Below are positions 19,148 through 27,761 of a stretch of DNA of 64,000 nucleotides, one piece after another. A program made the translations under genes and the position numbers. The notes beneath the pieces are model-generated. The model saw only the letters and a list, made by a program, of their open reading frames with translations, did not search any database and was not told where the DNA came from. Source of the DNA: Sandaracinaceae bacterium (lineage in GTDB: Bacteria; Myxococcota_A; Polyangia; Polyangiales; Houyiibacteriaceae). The DNA is taken from NCBI GenBank assembly GCA_020633055.1, contig JACKEJ010000012.1, positions 186,001 to 250,000 of the forward strand. Reading direction: 5' to 3'. Positions within the stretch are counted from its first letter, which is position 1; each line of letters begins with the position of its first letter.

Positions 19148-19504
19148 ATGAAGAACGCTACTATTTCACTTCTGATGGCAGCAGTGTTGATCTCTCATGG
19201 AAACACGGCGCTCGGGCAGGTTGTTGTTGACGAAGACGCGTTCATGGCCCGTGAATCTGAGTACACGCTTCGACTTCGTGCCGCGGCTACGTTGGGTGGT
19301 CTCCTCGTGGGGAGTGGATTGCTTGCGCTTGTTGGAAATACTCATCCAACAGGGCGACGGCAGACAATTTTCGGCGCTTTGTGTGGTAGTGGTGTTGTCG
19401 TGCTGCTGCTGGCGATAATTCCGGCACGCCGACGCGGTGACCTCCGGTCAGACTTCGCCGAAGCATTGGATGAGGCGCCTCCAACACTGACGCTGCGATG
19501 GTAG
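19148..19504 (+). CDS. Small inner-membrane protein, candidate immunity protein for the Rhs tip
   Basis: 118 aa. N-terminal signal peptide or anchor (to about TALGQ), then two predicted membrane segments near residues 43-62 (LGGLLVGSGLLALVG) and 72-91 (GALCGSGVVVLLLAIIP). An Arg-rich loop and an acidic C-terminal tail follow. It begins 17 bases after the Rhs stop codon with GGGAG upstream. Its base composition matches the low-GC Rhs tip rather than the GC-rich Rhs core, so the two probably travelled together. A small membrane protein directly after an Rhs tip is the usual place for immunity, and a membrane location would suit a phospholipase-like toxin. No sequence family recognised; the role is inferred from position. 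Confidence 0.65.
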   Translation: MKNATISLLMAAVLISHGNTALGQVVVDEDAFMARESEYTLRLRAAATLGGLLVGSGLLALVGNTHPTGRRQTIFGALCGSGVVVLLLAIIPARRRGDLRSDFAEALDEAPPTLTLRW

Positions 19505-19961
19505 TGACGATGCCGCGAGTTGGCTGAGACCTTTCAAGAGGGTCCCTGGCACGACGTCCATCGGCCCCCAGTATCGCGGGCACGTTCGTGACTAGGACTT
19601 CGAGCAGAGGAATGGCGTCGGCTTGCGGTCCGCGATGAAGGCGGTCGGCCTTGACGAGCTTGCGCAGGGTGCGTGCGGTGGACTGCACAGTGTCGCACGG
19701 CTGGCGCCCCTGCTGCGGGCAGACTACCAGCCCCTGCGCACCATCGCCTACGATAGTGAGGACTTGGACCCGAGCAGCCCGCACGTGAACACGCCCACCA
19801 CCACCGTGGCTCATCTCGGCTCCTGTTCATGCATGTCGGGTGATGGACGCGCCGCCCCGGCCGATGCGGACAAGGTATCCGACCGATTTGGTGGGTTCGT
19901 CGCGTGCTCCCGCCTGGTGTCCGCATCCCTAGTTCAGCGCCGCCTCGGTCTCTTCTCGGCG
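19505..19961. other. Intergenic region with Rhs debris
   Basis: No intact gene. It contains an 89-base Rhs remnant (19722-19810). Just left of it, minus-strand frame residues such as LRKLVKADRLHRG and LEVLVTNVPAILG look protein-like but have no start or family I can name, and may be a decayed gene. The convergent Wadjet operon ends at 19962. Confidence 0.5.
19722..19810 (+). pseudogene. Rhs core fragment
   Basis: 89 bases matching 16590-16678 of the complete Rhs gene with three substitutions (86/89 by eye), in the same orientation; the same segment lies at 323-411 in the other copy. It encodes DYQPLRTIAYDxEDLDPSSP and has no flanking Rhs homology. It is a short relic of an earlier Rhs copy or of recombination at this locus. 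Confidence 0.85.
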
Positions 19962-20999
19962 CTAACGTCCTTCCAACGCTAACCCCGCGAGGCACTCCCA
20001 CCCGACCAGCTCCTGTGGCAGCCGGAGCCCCGCCTCTAGGAGCTCCACCACGGTCTCTCGTCCGGCCGCGCTGAGCGAGTCGGTGAACCAGGTCACCAGG
20101 TCGGAGCTCAACGGTTCCTCCACGGTGTCGTCACGCAGCGGGACCACCATCGCCCGGCGCTCCACCAGCAGCTCGTACCAGCTTGCCGCTGGGTGGATGG
20201 GCGGTGAGCCACACTCCGCTGCAGCCTCAGCCACCGCACGAAGAATCTGGATGCCGGCGCGGTCGAGGTCACCGAAGTACTCGACGGTCGTGACCCCGAG
20301 CGCGTGCAGGTCCTGGGCGAACGCTCCGATGCCGTGCACGGCCGCCTTGCCGGAGCCGTACGCCACCGCACGGTAGCGCTTGGCGCGCTCGTTCCAGCGC
20401 ACGAACGAGTGGTAGGTGTGGTGGTTCTCGACGATGAGCGCGACGGGCGGCGCTTGGGGCTCGGCGCGGTGCACCATGGGCGGCGAGACCGGGAAGCACC
20501 GCAGCAGGGTGTACGTTAGGCGTCCCGGGTCGAAGAGCGCGCTACGCGCCATTCCGTCGATGGCCTTCTCATGGCCAAAGATGTCCAGGGCGCGCTCGCG
20601 CGCGGGGACCAGAGGGCGCTCGCGTCCTCCCCTCGCGAGCCAGGCCTGCACACGGGCGAGCGACGCGAGCTGCTTAGGGTTCGTGACGCTGCGCGCGAAC
20701 TCGAGCTCCGGAGCCCACGCCGTGTCTGGCTGCGCTACGCGGGGTGTCGCCTCGCGGACGTGTTGCACCCATAGGGGCAACGGTGGCTCCGCGCTGCGGT
20801 CCCAGCGGCGCGCGGTGCTGGGCAGCTGCACCACCCCCGTGTCCACGAGGGCACCCAGCGCCTTGCGCAAGAGCGCGCGTTTGTCCGTGCTCGCTGCCGA
20901 CACAGGGTCCGCCTCCACGAAGGCTCGCCACACATCGTCGAGGGCGACCCGCGCACGTCCGTGGCCGTGTCGAAGCAACGCCTCGAGGAAGGCGCTCAC
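19962..20999 (-). CDS. jetD: Wadjet protein JetD (Toprim nuclease subunit)
   Basis: 345 aa, GTG start at 20999 overlapping the JetC stop as GTGA. The N-terminal half is helical/winged-helix-like. The C-terminal half is a Toprim-type fold with conserved Glu in LIVENHHTYHS (E191) and the DxD pair in YFGDLDRAG (D244, D246), as expected for the topoisomerase VI-A-like JetD that cleaves plasmid DNA. In Wadjet systems JetD cuts circular plasmids extruded by the JetABC motor. Slightly shorter than many JetD proteins, but both acidic motifs are present. Last gene of jetA-jetB-jetC-jetD, all joined by start/stop overlaps. Confidence 0.87.
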   Translation of the reverse strand: MSAFLEALLRHGHGRARVALDDVWRAFVEADPVSAASTDKRALLRKALGALVDTGVVQLPSTARRWDRSAEPPLPLWVQHVREATPRVAQPDTAWAPELEFARSVTNPKQLASLARVQAWLARGGRERPLVPARERALDIFGHEKAIDGMARSALFDPGRLTYTLLRCFPVSPPMVHRAEPQAPPVALIVENHHTYHSFVRWNERAKRYRAVAYGSGKAAVHGIGAFAQDLHALGVTTVEYFGDLDRAGIQILRAVAEAAAECGSPPIHPAASWYELLVERRAMVVPLRDDTVEEPLSSDLVTWFTDSLSAAGRETVVELLEAGLRLPQELVGWECLAGLALEGR

Positions 21000-23900
21000 G
21001 CCTCGCGTCTCCGTCGGACAACGCGCGCGGCGACCACCCCCTCGCCCTGGTCGTCCGCCCCGAGCGTCACGTGCCGGTTGCCCCGCTGGCTACGATGCGC
21101 GTTGCGCAGCCGCACCACGTTGGGGAGCTGCGCCAGCGCGGCAAGGTCGTCCACGCCCGTGGTGTAGATCAGCTGAGTCCCCATGGCCTGCGCCACCTCC
21201 CTCTGGAGCTCGATCAGCGGCACGCTCGAACAAGTGCCTATTGGGTTGTCCAACAACAGCACGTTGCCCCGCAGGCTCCGGTGCGTGCCCCGTCGTTCGG
21301 CTCGCAGCCGCACCAGGGTGCAGTAGAGCAACACGGCCGCAGTCAGGCGCTCGCCACCGCTGAAGTTCATCATGGACACCACGTCCACCCGCTCCAGACG
21401 GCGCGACGGCTCAGGTTTGAGGATGGTCACGCGTAGGCTGCGGCTGCCGTGTAGGCGAAGCACCGCGCGTTGCGCCAGCTCGAGTCCGCCGGGGATCTTG
21501 CCCGACTGCACCAGCTCGTCCACGAGCGGGCCCAGCCGCGCGCGCCGCTCGTCGTCCGTGGTGGGGACTTCGAGGTCCACGCGCAAGAACGCTTGACCGC
21601 CCCAGGCTCCGAGCGACTCCGGCAAGCGGCTGGCGCGCTCGGCGCTCTTGAGGATGGCCACGGCCTCGTCGGCCACGGTCAGTACCTCGGTCACGATCGT
21701 GTCCCGGTCACGTTCCACGCCTGCGATCTCGTTGGCCAGCGCCGCCACGCGCTCCACCAGGCCGCCATGGTAGCCCGCAGCTGCAGTACGCAAGGCATCC
21801 AGCGGAGCGCCGAGGTGCTGCTTGAGGCTGTGCTTCTGGTCGGCGAAGCGGGGGTCGGTCGCCAGCGCTTGGAGCGCCTCCCGCAACCGTGTTGCCTCGG
21901 CGAGGGAGGCCTCCACGCTTGCGCGGCACGCCTTCCACGTCTGTACCGTCTCGTCCACCGTGGTGGACGCGTTGTCCTCCGAGTCGCGATCGATCGCGGC
22001 GTGGGAAGCTGGCACTGCGGGCGCGACATCGCAGCTGTCCGCGATGCGCTTGAGGTCGTTCGCGGCACGCTGCTGGCGCAGCTCGATGCGCGATAGAAGG
22101 GCTTGGGCCTCCTTGCCCTGGGCGTCCCACGTCTGCGCCTGCTCCTGCAGCGCGCGGCTCTGCTCGCGCAGCTCGTCCGCCCGTACGCGGCTCGCAGCCG
22201 CCGTAGTGGGCGGGTCTTCGCCGATGGGCAGGTCGTCAGCGTCGCGGGCACGGTCGGCGTGGCGCCGGACCACCGCGTGGGCGTCGCGCGTGCGCTGCTC
22301 GGCTTGCAGACGGCGCGCCGACGCGTGCTCCGCGGCGGTCTTCGCCTCCACGATCAGGTCGTCGAGCCGGCTCTCCGCAAGCTGCGAGAACGACTCGACG
22401 TCGCTACGCGTGAACTCGGCGCCGAGTGCCTGGGCGAACTGACGGCTCTGGGTCTCGAGGTTGGCCTCCACCCCGTCGAGGCGACCACGCAGCCGGCTGT
22501 CGCTCACCAGCCCTTCGTACACCTCGAGCGCGACCTGATAGCGCTGCGCCGCCACATCCAGGTTCGGCAGCTCCCCGCTGCCCGATGCATCGCTGGTGTC
22601 CTCGCGCCGGTACCCCACGCCGTCTCGTGTCCGCGTGAGTTCGTTCGCGCGCTGTCGCGTGTGGCTCCAGCGGTCCCGGGCGGTGTCCCGGCGCGCCACC
22701 TGCTCGGCGATCTCCGCGTCAAGTTGGCGCCGCTTGGCGTCCACTTCTGCGAGTGTCTTGGCGGCCGCAGCCACCGCGTCGCGATGACGCATCAGCTCGC
22801 GCTCGTGCGTGCGCTCATGCTCCGTGAGCCTCGCCAGAGCCAGCTCGGAGGCCCCGAGGCGGGAGCGGGCGTCGCCCACGATGCGTTCTGCAGCGTCCCT
22901 CCGCAGGCGGCAGACCCGCATCTCTTCGTCCTGCCGCTCGATGCGCGCCGTCAGCAACGACAGCTCGCGCGCGAGGGCGTCGGCGCGTTCCACCGCAGCG
23001 TCGAGTTTGCCGTCGCCCCAGCGGGCCACGAAGCGTTGCACATCGTCGGCTAGCGCCCGCAGCCGGTCTGCACGGGTTTGGGCAAGCGCCTGCGCCCGCG
23101 CCCGAGCGGCAACGCGCTCCTCGAGCGAGGAACGCAGCTTCGCGGCAGCGCCGTGGTGGAATGCCGCGTCATCTCCTGGGCCCACCACGAAGCCCTCGTG
23201 CGTATGGCTCGGGGCGACGAGCGTGTAGCAACGCACGGCGACGGGCCCGAGCAGCTCATCCGAAAGCCCAGGCACGAGCTGGGCCCGGTCGAGGGCATCC
23301 GCCGGCACCATGACTCCGAAGAACGTGTCAGGGGCCGCCTCGATGAGTGCTCGCTTCTTCGCCGCGTCGTCGCGCAGGTTGCGGGCCAGGTACTCGGTGC
23401 CTGAGAACGCGTCCACACCGGCTGTGCGCAGTCGCTGCACCACGCGGTCCACGTCGCGCGGCGCGGGCCACAGCCCGGTGTCTTCGAAGGTGCGGAGCGC
23501 CTGCTCGTCGTAGAGCCCAGCGACGCGGCTGTCCATGCGCTGCTTGTCCGCGTTCGCCGCTGCGTCCCGGAGGCGCCCCTCCACCCCACCGGCGAAGCCG
23601 TCGGCCCGCTCGCACTCCTCGACCTCACACAGGAGTGGATCGGCATCCAGCACTTCCTTTTCGGCTAGGGCCGCCCTCACATCTTCGCGCGCCCGCGACG
23701 CGCTCCCCCGGGTGGTGGCCTGGTCCGCGACGGTGGCGCTCCTCTCGGTGCTTAGCGCCTCCAGCGCCTGCGCCTGCGCATCGCGATCGTTGCACGCCTC
23801 CTCGGCCTCTCGTTCTGCCGCAGCCTTCTTGGCTTCCCAACGGGCCACGGCCGCGGCCACGTCCTCGTAGGCTTCCAACAGGCCGTCCTGGGTCAGCCGT

Positions 23901-25354
23901 TGTCGAGCGCTGTCCCGGCGACCGATGGCTTCGCGCGCGTGCTTTTCGTCGGCCTCGGCGCGAGCGGCGATACGTGCCTGGTCATTCACCAGCGTCTGCA
24001 GCGCGCGCTCCGCAATCACGGCGTTCTCGCGCTCGGCCTCGTACTTGGCGATGAGCCCGTCGGTGTGGTCCAGCTCGCGCGACAGAACCGTGACGTAGTC
24101 CGAGCCGCGCTGTTTCAGTTGATCCAGTTGCGGCGCCCGCGCCGACTCCTCGGCAGCCAGCTGCTCCACGAGCAAGCGGCGCTCGTCCTCCAGTGCCAGC
24201 TGCGCGCGGAATGGCCGGCACGCCTCGCGCAAGGCGAGATCCCGCCTCCTCGCGCGCTCGAACTCCACCGCGCGCTGCTGGTGGTCCTTAGCTTCGCTGA
24301 GATCGTGCCGCTCCGCCGATCGGGTGAGCCCTTCCGCCCAGCGGGCCACGCGCCGTGCCTCGTTGTCCGCCTGACGCTTCTGCTCCGCGGCGGCGGCCAC
24401 ACGTTCGATGCCAGCAGCGTGCGCGTCATCGAGCTCGCTGCGCAGCTGCAACAGCCCGGCCGCCACGCGGTGCGCCTGCTCGCGGGCCTTCTCTGCCGCT
24501 CCTTCCGCGGTGCTGAGGCGCGCGCACGCCTCACGGAACGGACCCAGCACCGCGATTACCTCGAGGATGAACGCCTGCTCCGCCCGTTGCGCGGGCAACT
24601 GCGCCAGGCGGTCACGCTGGTCTCCCAGGTGCGACGAGATGACCGCCGCGCGCGAGGTGTCCAGCGTCAGCTCGATGAAGAACTCCACAAACGCCGTGGC
24701 CGTGGGGAACCGAAAGAGCTCGTCCGCGGCGCCCTCGCGCCGGTTCATCTTGAGCTGGTAGTGAAACAGCTCGGGGTCCAAGCCGAGCGCCAGCAAGTGT
24801 TCACCCCACTTGCGTTGGCTGTCCTCCACCACCACCTCGCGCGCTGGGCGCTCTGCGTGCTGTGCGCGCAGCCAGCCTACGAATGCCTCTTGCGTCGTGC
24901 ACGGCGGATCCCCGAGCCCCTGCACCGGGATGCTGGGCCAACCGAGCTCGTCGTCCGTGAAGAAGCTGAAGAAGCGACGCTGGAGTCGCGAAGGGTCCGC
25001 CGACTTCGCGCCGTCGCGCCACTCGAGCGACTGGCCCACAATCAGCGTTCGCGGTGCGGCCACGGGGGCGTCCAGCTCCCACTCGGTGAGGACGAAGGCG
25101 CTGTCATCGGCAGCTACGTAGTCCGCCAGGTGGCGGCGCTGCCCCTCCACCGCGCGTCCCAGAAAGTCGCTCAACCCCGGACGAAACGTGCTGAAGAACA
25201 GGTTCAGGATGGACGACTTGCCGCCGCCATTGCGCAGCCACAGCACCGAGTCCGTGGCCCCGCTACGATCGTCGCGTAGGTCCAAGCCCAGGGGCGCGAG
25301 GCGTGCATCGGGCCAGCCGATGGAGGCGAAGTGAACGCGGCGCAGCTTGGGCAT
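20996..25354 (-). CDS. jetC: Wadjet protein JetC (SMC/MukB-like ATPase)
   Basis: 1,452 aa. SMC-like order: N-terminal nucleotide-binding half with WLRNGGGKSS (K46), long Glu/Arg/Ala-rich coiled coils, and C-terminal half with ABC signature NFSGGERLTAAVLLY and Walker B LLLDNPIG. The P-loop departs from GxNGxGKS because Leu or Arg replaces the first Gly. A MukB-like motor that extrudes DNA loops and delivers plasmid DNA to JetD is the known role. It starts with TGATG overlap with jetB, and jetD overlaps its end. Identification rests on SMC architecture plus the Toprim neighbour. Sequence alone does not let me assign a Wadjet type. Confidence 0.87.
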   Translation of the reverse strand: MPKLRRVHFASIGWPDARLAPLGLDLRDDRSGATDSVLWLRNGGGKSSILNLFFSTFRPGLSDFLGRAVEGQRRHLADYVAADDSAFVLTEWELDAPVAAPRTLIVGQSLEWRDGAKSADPSRLQRRFFSFFTDDELGWPSIPVQGLGDPPCTTQEAFVGWLRAQHAERPAREVVVEDSQRKWGEHLLALGLDPELFHYQLKMNRREGAADELFRFPTATAFVEFFIELTLDTSRAAVISSHLGDQRDRLAQLPAQRAEQAFILEVIAVLGPFREACARLSTAEGAAEKAREQAHRVAAGLLQLRSELDDAHAAGIERVAAAAEQKRQADNEARRVARWAEGLTRSAERHDLSEAKDHQQRAVEFERARRRDLALREACRPFRAQLALEDERRLLVEQLAAEESARAPQLDQLKQRGSDYVTVLSRELDHTDGLIAKYEAERENAVIAERALQTLVNDQARIAARAEADEKHAREAIGRRDSARQRLTQDGLLEAYEDVAAAVARWEAKKAAAEREAEEACNDRDAQAQALEALSTERSATVADQATTRGSASRAREDVRAALAEKEVLDADPLLCEVEECERADGFAGGVEGRLRDAAANADKQRMDSRVAGLYDEQALRTFEDTGLWPAPRDVDRVVQRLRTAGVDAFSGTEYLARNLRDDAAKKRALIEAAPDTFFGVMVPADALDRAQLVPGLSDELLGPVAVRCYTLVAPSHTHEGFVVGPGDDAAFHHGAAAKLRSSLEERVAARARAQALAQTRADRLRALADDVQRFVARWGDGKLDAAVERADALARELSLLTARIERQDEEMRVCRLRRDAAERIVGDARSRLGASELALARLTEHERTHERELMRHRDAVAAAAKTLAEVDAKRRQLDAEIAEQVARRDTARDRWSHTRQRANELTRTRDGVGYRREDTSDASGSGELPNLDVAAQRYQVALEVYEGLVSDSRLRGRLDGVEANLETQSRQFAQALGAEFTRSDVESFSQLAESRLDDLIVEAKTAAEHASARRLQAEQRTRDAHAVVRRHADRARDADDLPIGEDPPTTAAASRVRADELREQSRALQEQAQTWDAQGKEAQALLSRIELRQQRAANDLKRIADSCDVAPAVPASHAAIDRDSEDNASTTVDETVQTWKACRASVEASLAEATRLREALQALATDPRFADQKHSLKQHLGAPLDALRTAAAGYHGGLVERVAALANEIAGVERDRDTIVTEVLTVADEAVAILKSAERASRLPESLGAWGGQAFLRVDLEVPTTDDERRARLGPLVDELVQSGKIPGGLELAQRAVLRLHGSRSLRVTILKPEPSRRLERVDVVSMMNFSGGERLTAAVLLYCTLVRLRAERRGTHRSLRGNVLLLDNPIGTCSSVPLIELQREVAQAMGTQLIYTTGVDDLAALAQLPNVVRLRNAHRSQRGNRHVTLGADDQGEGVVAARVVRRRREA

Positions 25355-26094
25355 CAGGCGGTTGCTCCACCCGTTGGCACGGACCGTTCACCTGCGTTCT
25401 GCACCCGCTGAAAGCCCTCGTGAGCGGCCAGCTCGCGAAGCTGTGTGCGGAGCGCACGCGTGCTGCGGTAGCGCTCGCTCGACGCCTCACCATCGCGCAC
25501 CACCAGCCCCGCGTCATGCAGCTTCTCGAGGGTGTGCTTGACCTTGCCCGCCAGTGTCGTGGACCCGCGTCGCCCGCTCGCGCTCGGCTTGCTGGCCACG
25601 CCCTCGAGTACCAGGCGCCACGCCTCGCGAAACTCCTCGTCGCCCTCCACGACCTCGGCGTCCTCTTTGTGCTCGTCTCGAAGCCGCTCGCAAAGCTCCA
25701 CCAAGAACTCCGTCAGCTCCACGACGTCGATCCGACGTGCACCGGCGCTCACGTCGTCCAGGTCGCTGCCCTTCGGAAAGCACCACGCAGCGATGGCGAG
25801 CAACACCAGCCCGTACACCGCGCGGTCGGCCGCGCTCATCCCGCCCCGAAAGTCGGCGAGGCGCATGGCGAAGGGGCTGTCGTCCGTGCACCCCAAGGTC
25901 ACCCCGTAGTCGTCTGCGGAGAGCACGATGAGCCCGGCGCCCTCCGCCAAGCGACCGAACGCGTCCGCGAACGCGCTGTCCCGCTGCATGCGCTGCACCA
26001 GCTGATGGTACTGCGGGTCCTGCGAGGGGCGTCTGCGCGGCGTGAGGGCGAAGCGCAGCAGCAGCCCGAGGTCGTGCGCGTCGTCTGCCTTCAC
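25354..26094 (-). CDS. jetB: Wadjet protein JetB (MukE-like)
   Basis: 246 aa using GTG at 26094, which overlaps the jetA stop as GTGA; a longer frame upstream to 26469 is low-complexity Arg-rich shadow. The protein has MukE-like winged-helix character: QLVQRMQRDSAFADAFGRLAEGAG, a central ELTEFLVELCERL helix, and a C-terminal helix-turn-helix-like part (KVKHTLEKLHDAGLV). JetB bridges the kleisin-like JetA and the JetC motor. Assigned mainly from gene order between jetA and jetC. Confidence 0.78.
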   Translation of the reverse strand: MKADDAHDLGLLLRFALTPRRRPSQDPQYHQLVQRMQRDSAFADAFGRLAEGAGLIVLSADDYGVTLGCTDDSPFAMRLADFRGGMSAADRAVYGLVLLAIAAWCFPKGSDLDDVSAGARRIDVVELTEFLVELCERLRDEHKEDAEVVEGDEEFREAWRLVLEGVASKPSASGRRGSTTLAGKVKHTLEKLHDAGLVVRDGEASSERYRSTRALRTQLRELAAHEGFQRVQNAGERSVPTGGATA

Positions 26095-27539
26095 GCGGTG
26101 CCTCGGTAGAGCGTGAGCTCGTCGCCGACATAGTCCTCGTCGTGGAGCGTGCCGCCGCTGCGTATTGTCTCGAGCCCCTCGGTGTCGCCTTCGGGGGAGA
26201 ACGCGTGCAGCGCCTTCAGCACCAGCAGGCCGGAAGCACGTGGCCCGGCCCCGCGTGCCCGGATGCGCTCGAGTGCGGCCGTCATCGCGAGACCGCGTTC
26301 GTCGACCTCGCTCAGCAGCTCGGCCACCAGCCGCTCGTCCTCCGCGCTGTAGTACGGCGCTACGTCCTCGAGCAGCTCGAGCACCTCGTCCTCTACCGTC
26401 ACCGCTTCGGGGACAGGCTGTCGAGGCGGGGCCAGCAGCCGGTCCAGCAGCTGTGGGACATAGAGGCAAGCCGGAGCGGCGGCGGGCAAGAACGCACGCA
26501 ACAGGTCTGGCGTCAGGTCACTGAGCAGACCTCCCGGGAGACCGAGCGCTGGGCGCAGCACGTCGGCCTCGAGGTCCGGCAGCGCCACCAGCGCCCGCGG
26601 CCGGAAGATCTGCCGCTCCTGCTCCGCCAAGAAGGCGGGCACCGCGCGCATGACGTGCCCCTGCAAGCGCATGTGCCGGCCCAAGCAGTCCTCGATGATG
26701 TCTTCCAGTTCGGCCAGACGGGGCGCATCCGCATCCGACGCGGTGATGCGGCGCTCGCTGACCATCGCGCGCAGCTTGCGCTCGGCGTCCATGCGTTCGC
26801 CCAGGTGCTCCCGCGACGCCTCGAGATGCTGGCCGATGTCGACCTCCCAGCGCAGCTGCGCCACGTCACGCTCCACGACCTTCAGCAGCCGCACCAGCTG
26901 CTCTTGCAGCTCGATGCTACGCAGCCGCGCATTGCGGGCGGTCTGCACCGCGTCCCGGATGCGACCACGGCGAACCTGCGCGTGCAGAACCGCCTCCTCG
27001 GCCACCTGCGCGTCCCGCACGTCGTACTCCAGCATGCCCGTGTAGACGTTGATGCCCTCCGTGGTGGCTTGCAGCACGAAGCGGCCGTCAGACAGTTCCT
27101 GTTCCTGGAGCAGCTTCCACTCGAGCTGACGCTGCGTGGGCGTGTCACCCGACCAGTCCATGTACGGCTCGGAGAACGCGGTGCGTCGCGGCTCGTTCAG
27201 GAGCGCGTCCACCACCACATCCGCGATGCCAGCGGCTTCTTCACGCGTGAGGGGCGACCCTCCGGCCGCCAGCATCTCGCCGAACGCGCGGTGTACATCG
27301 AGACGACGAGCTCCGGCACCGAGGCCCATCTCCTCGATGGTGACGTCCAACGCGCGCAGCACGAGCGACCGTACGTCCACCGAGCCGAGATCCGCGTCGC
27401 GCAGGCGCTGAAGACGCTCCGGCGCGTGGAGCGGGGCGGTGCGCAGCAACGCGCGGACGCGGCGGGTCACGGCCTCCTGCCAGCGCTCCGTGTGCGCAGC
27501 GGGAGAGTCCGACGGTGGCTCGGTGCTGGGGTCCGACAT
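26091..27539 (-). CDS. jetA: Wadjet protein JetA (MukF/kleisin-like)
   Basis: 482 aa from ATG 27539; the frame is open further upstream, but that part would cross the IS end and looks spurious. Helical protein with the conserved-looking block FVLQATTEGINVYTGMLEYD near residue 155, an Arg-rich helix bundle (RNARLRSIELQEQLVRLL), and an acidic winged-helix-like C-terminus (EDEVLELLEDVAPYYSAEDE). This fits the JetA/MukF-type kleisin that links the JetC heads. First gene of the operon; promoter presumably between 27540 and the IS end. No SD-like site is obvious before the chosen ATG. Confidence 0.78.
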   Translation of the reverse strand: MSDPSTEPPSDSPAAHTERWQEAVTRRVRALLRTAPLHAPERLQRLRDADLGSVDVRSLVLRALDVTIEEMGLGAGARRLDVHRAFGEMLAAGGSPLTREEAAGIADVVVDALLNEPRRTAFSEPYMDWSGDTPTQRQLEWKLLQEQELSDGRFVLQATTEGINVYTGMLEYDVRDAQVAEEAVLHAQVRRGRIRDAVQTARNARLRSIELQEQLVRLLKVVERDVAQLRWEVDIGQHLEASREHLGERMDAERKLRAMVSERRITASDADAPRLAELEDIIEDCLGRHMRLQGHVMRAVPAFLAEQERQIFRPRALVALPDLEADVLRPALGLPGGLLSDLTPDLLRAFLPAAAPACLYVPQLLDRLLAPPRQPVPEAVTVEDEVLELLEDVAPYYSAEDERLVAELLSEVDERGLAMTAALERIRARGAGPRASGLLVLKALHAFSPEGDTEGLETIRSGGTLHDEDYVGDELTLYRGTA

Positions 27540-27601
27540 GCTCGAGCGGGGAGGGTACCGCCGGGGTGTGACGTTCGGGAGCCGAAAGACCGCCGACCCT
27601 G

Positions 27602-27652
27602 GACGCTCGCCAGAACTGACCCACCCCTGCTCGCGAAGACTGACCCACCTCC
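27602..27652 (+). repeat. Left terminal inverted repeat of the IS21-like element
   Basis: Reads GACGCTCGCCAGAACTGACC onward, with the unit (GCTCGC..AGA.CTGACCCACC) present twice. It aligns with the reverse complement of 31455-31505 with a minority of mismatches. Confidence 0.8.
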
Positions 27653-27761
27653 GATCCGCGTTTCGTGACGTCCGCGGCTCGGGAGCGGCGCCGGTCAAAT
27701 CACGGACGGCCGCACCCCATCGTCGGGGCGCGGCCGTCGTGCATCGGGCAGCTCGTCGAGA

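Noticed and set aside
26095..26469. N-terminal extension of jetB
   Set aside because: Arg/Gly-rich shadow of jetA; the GTGA overlap gives a better start.
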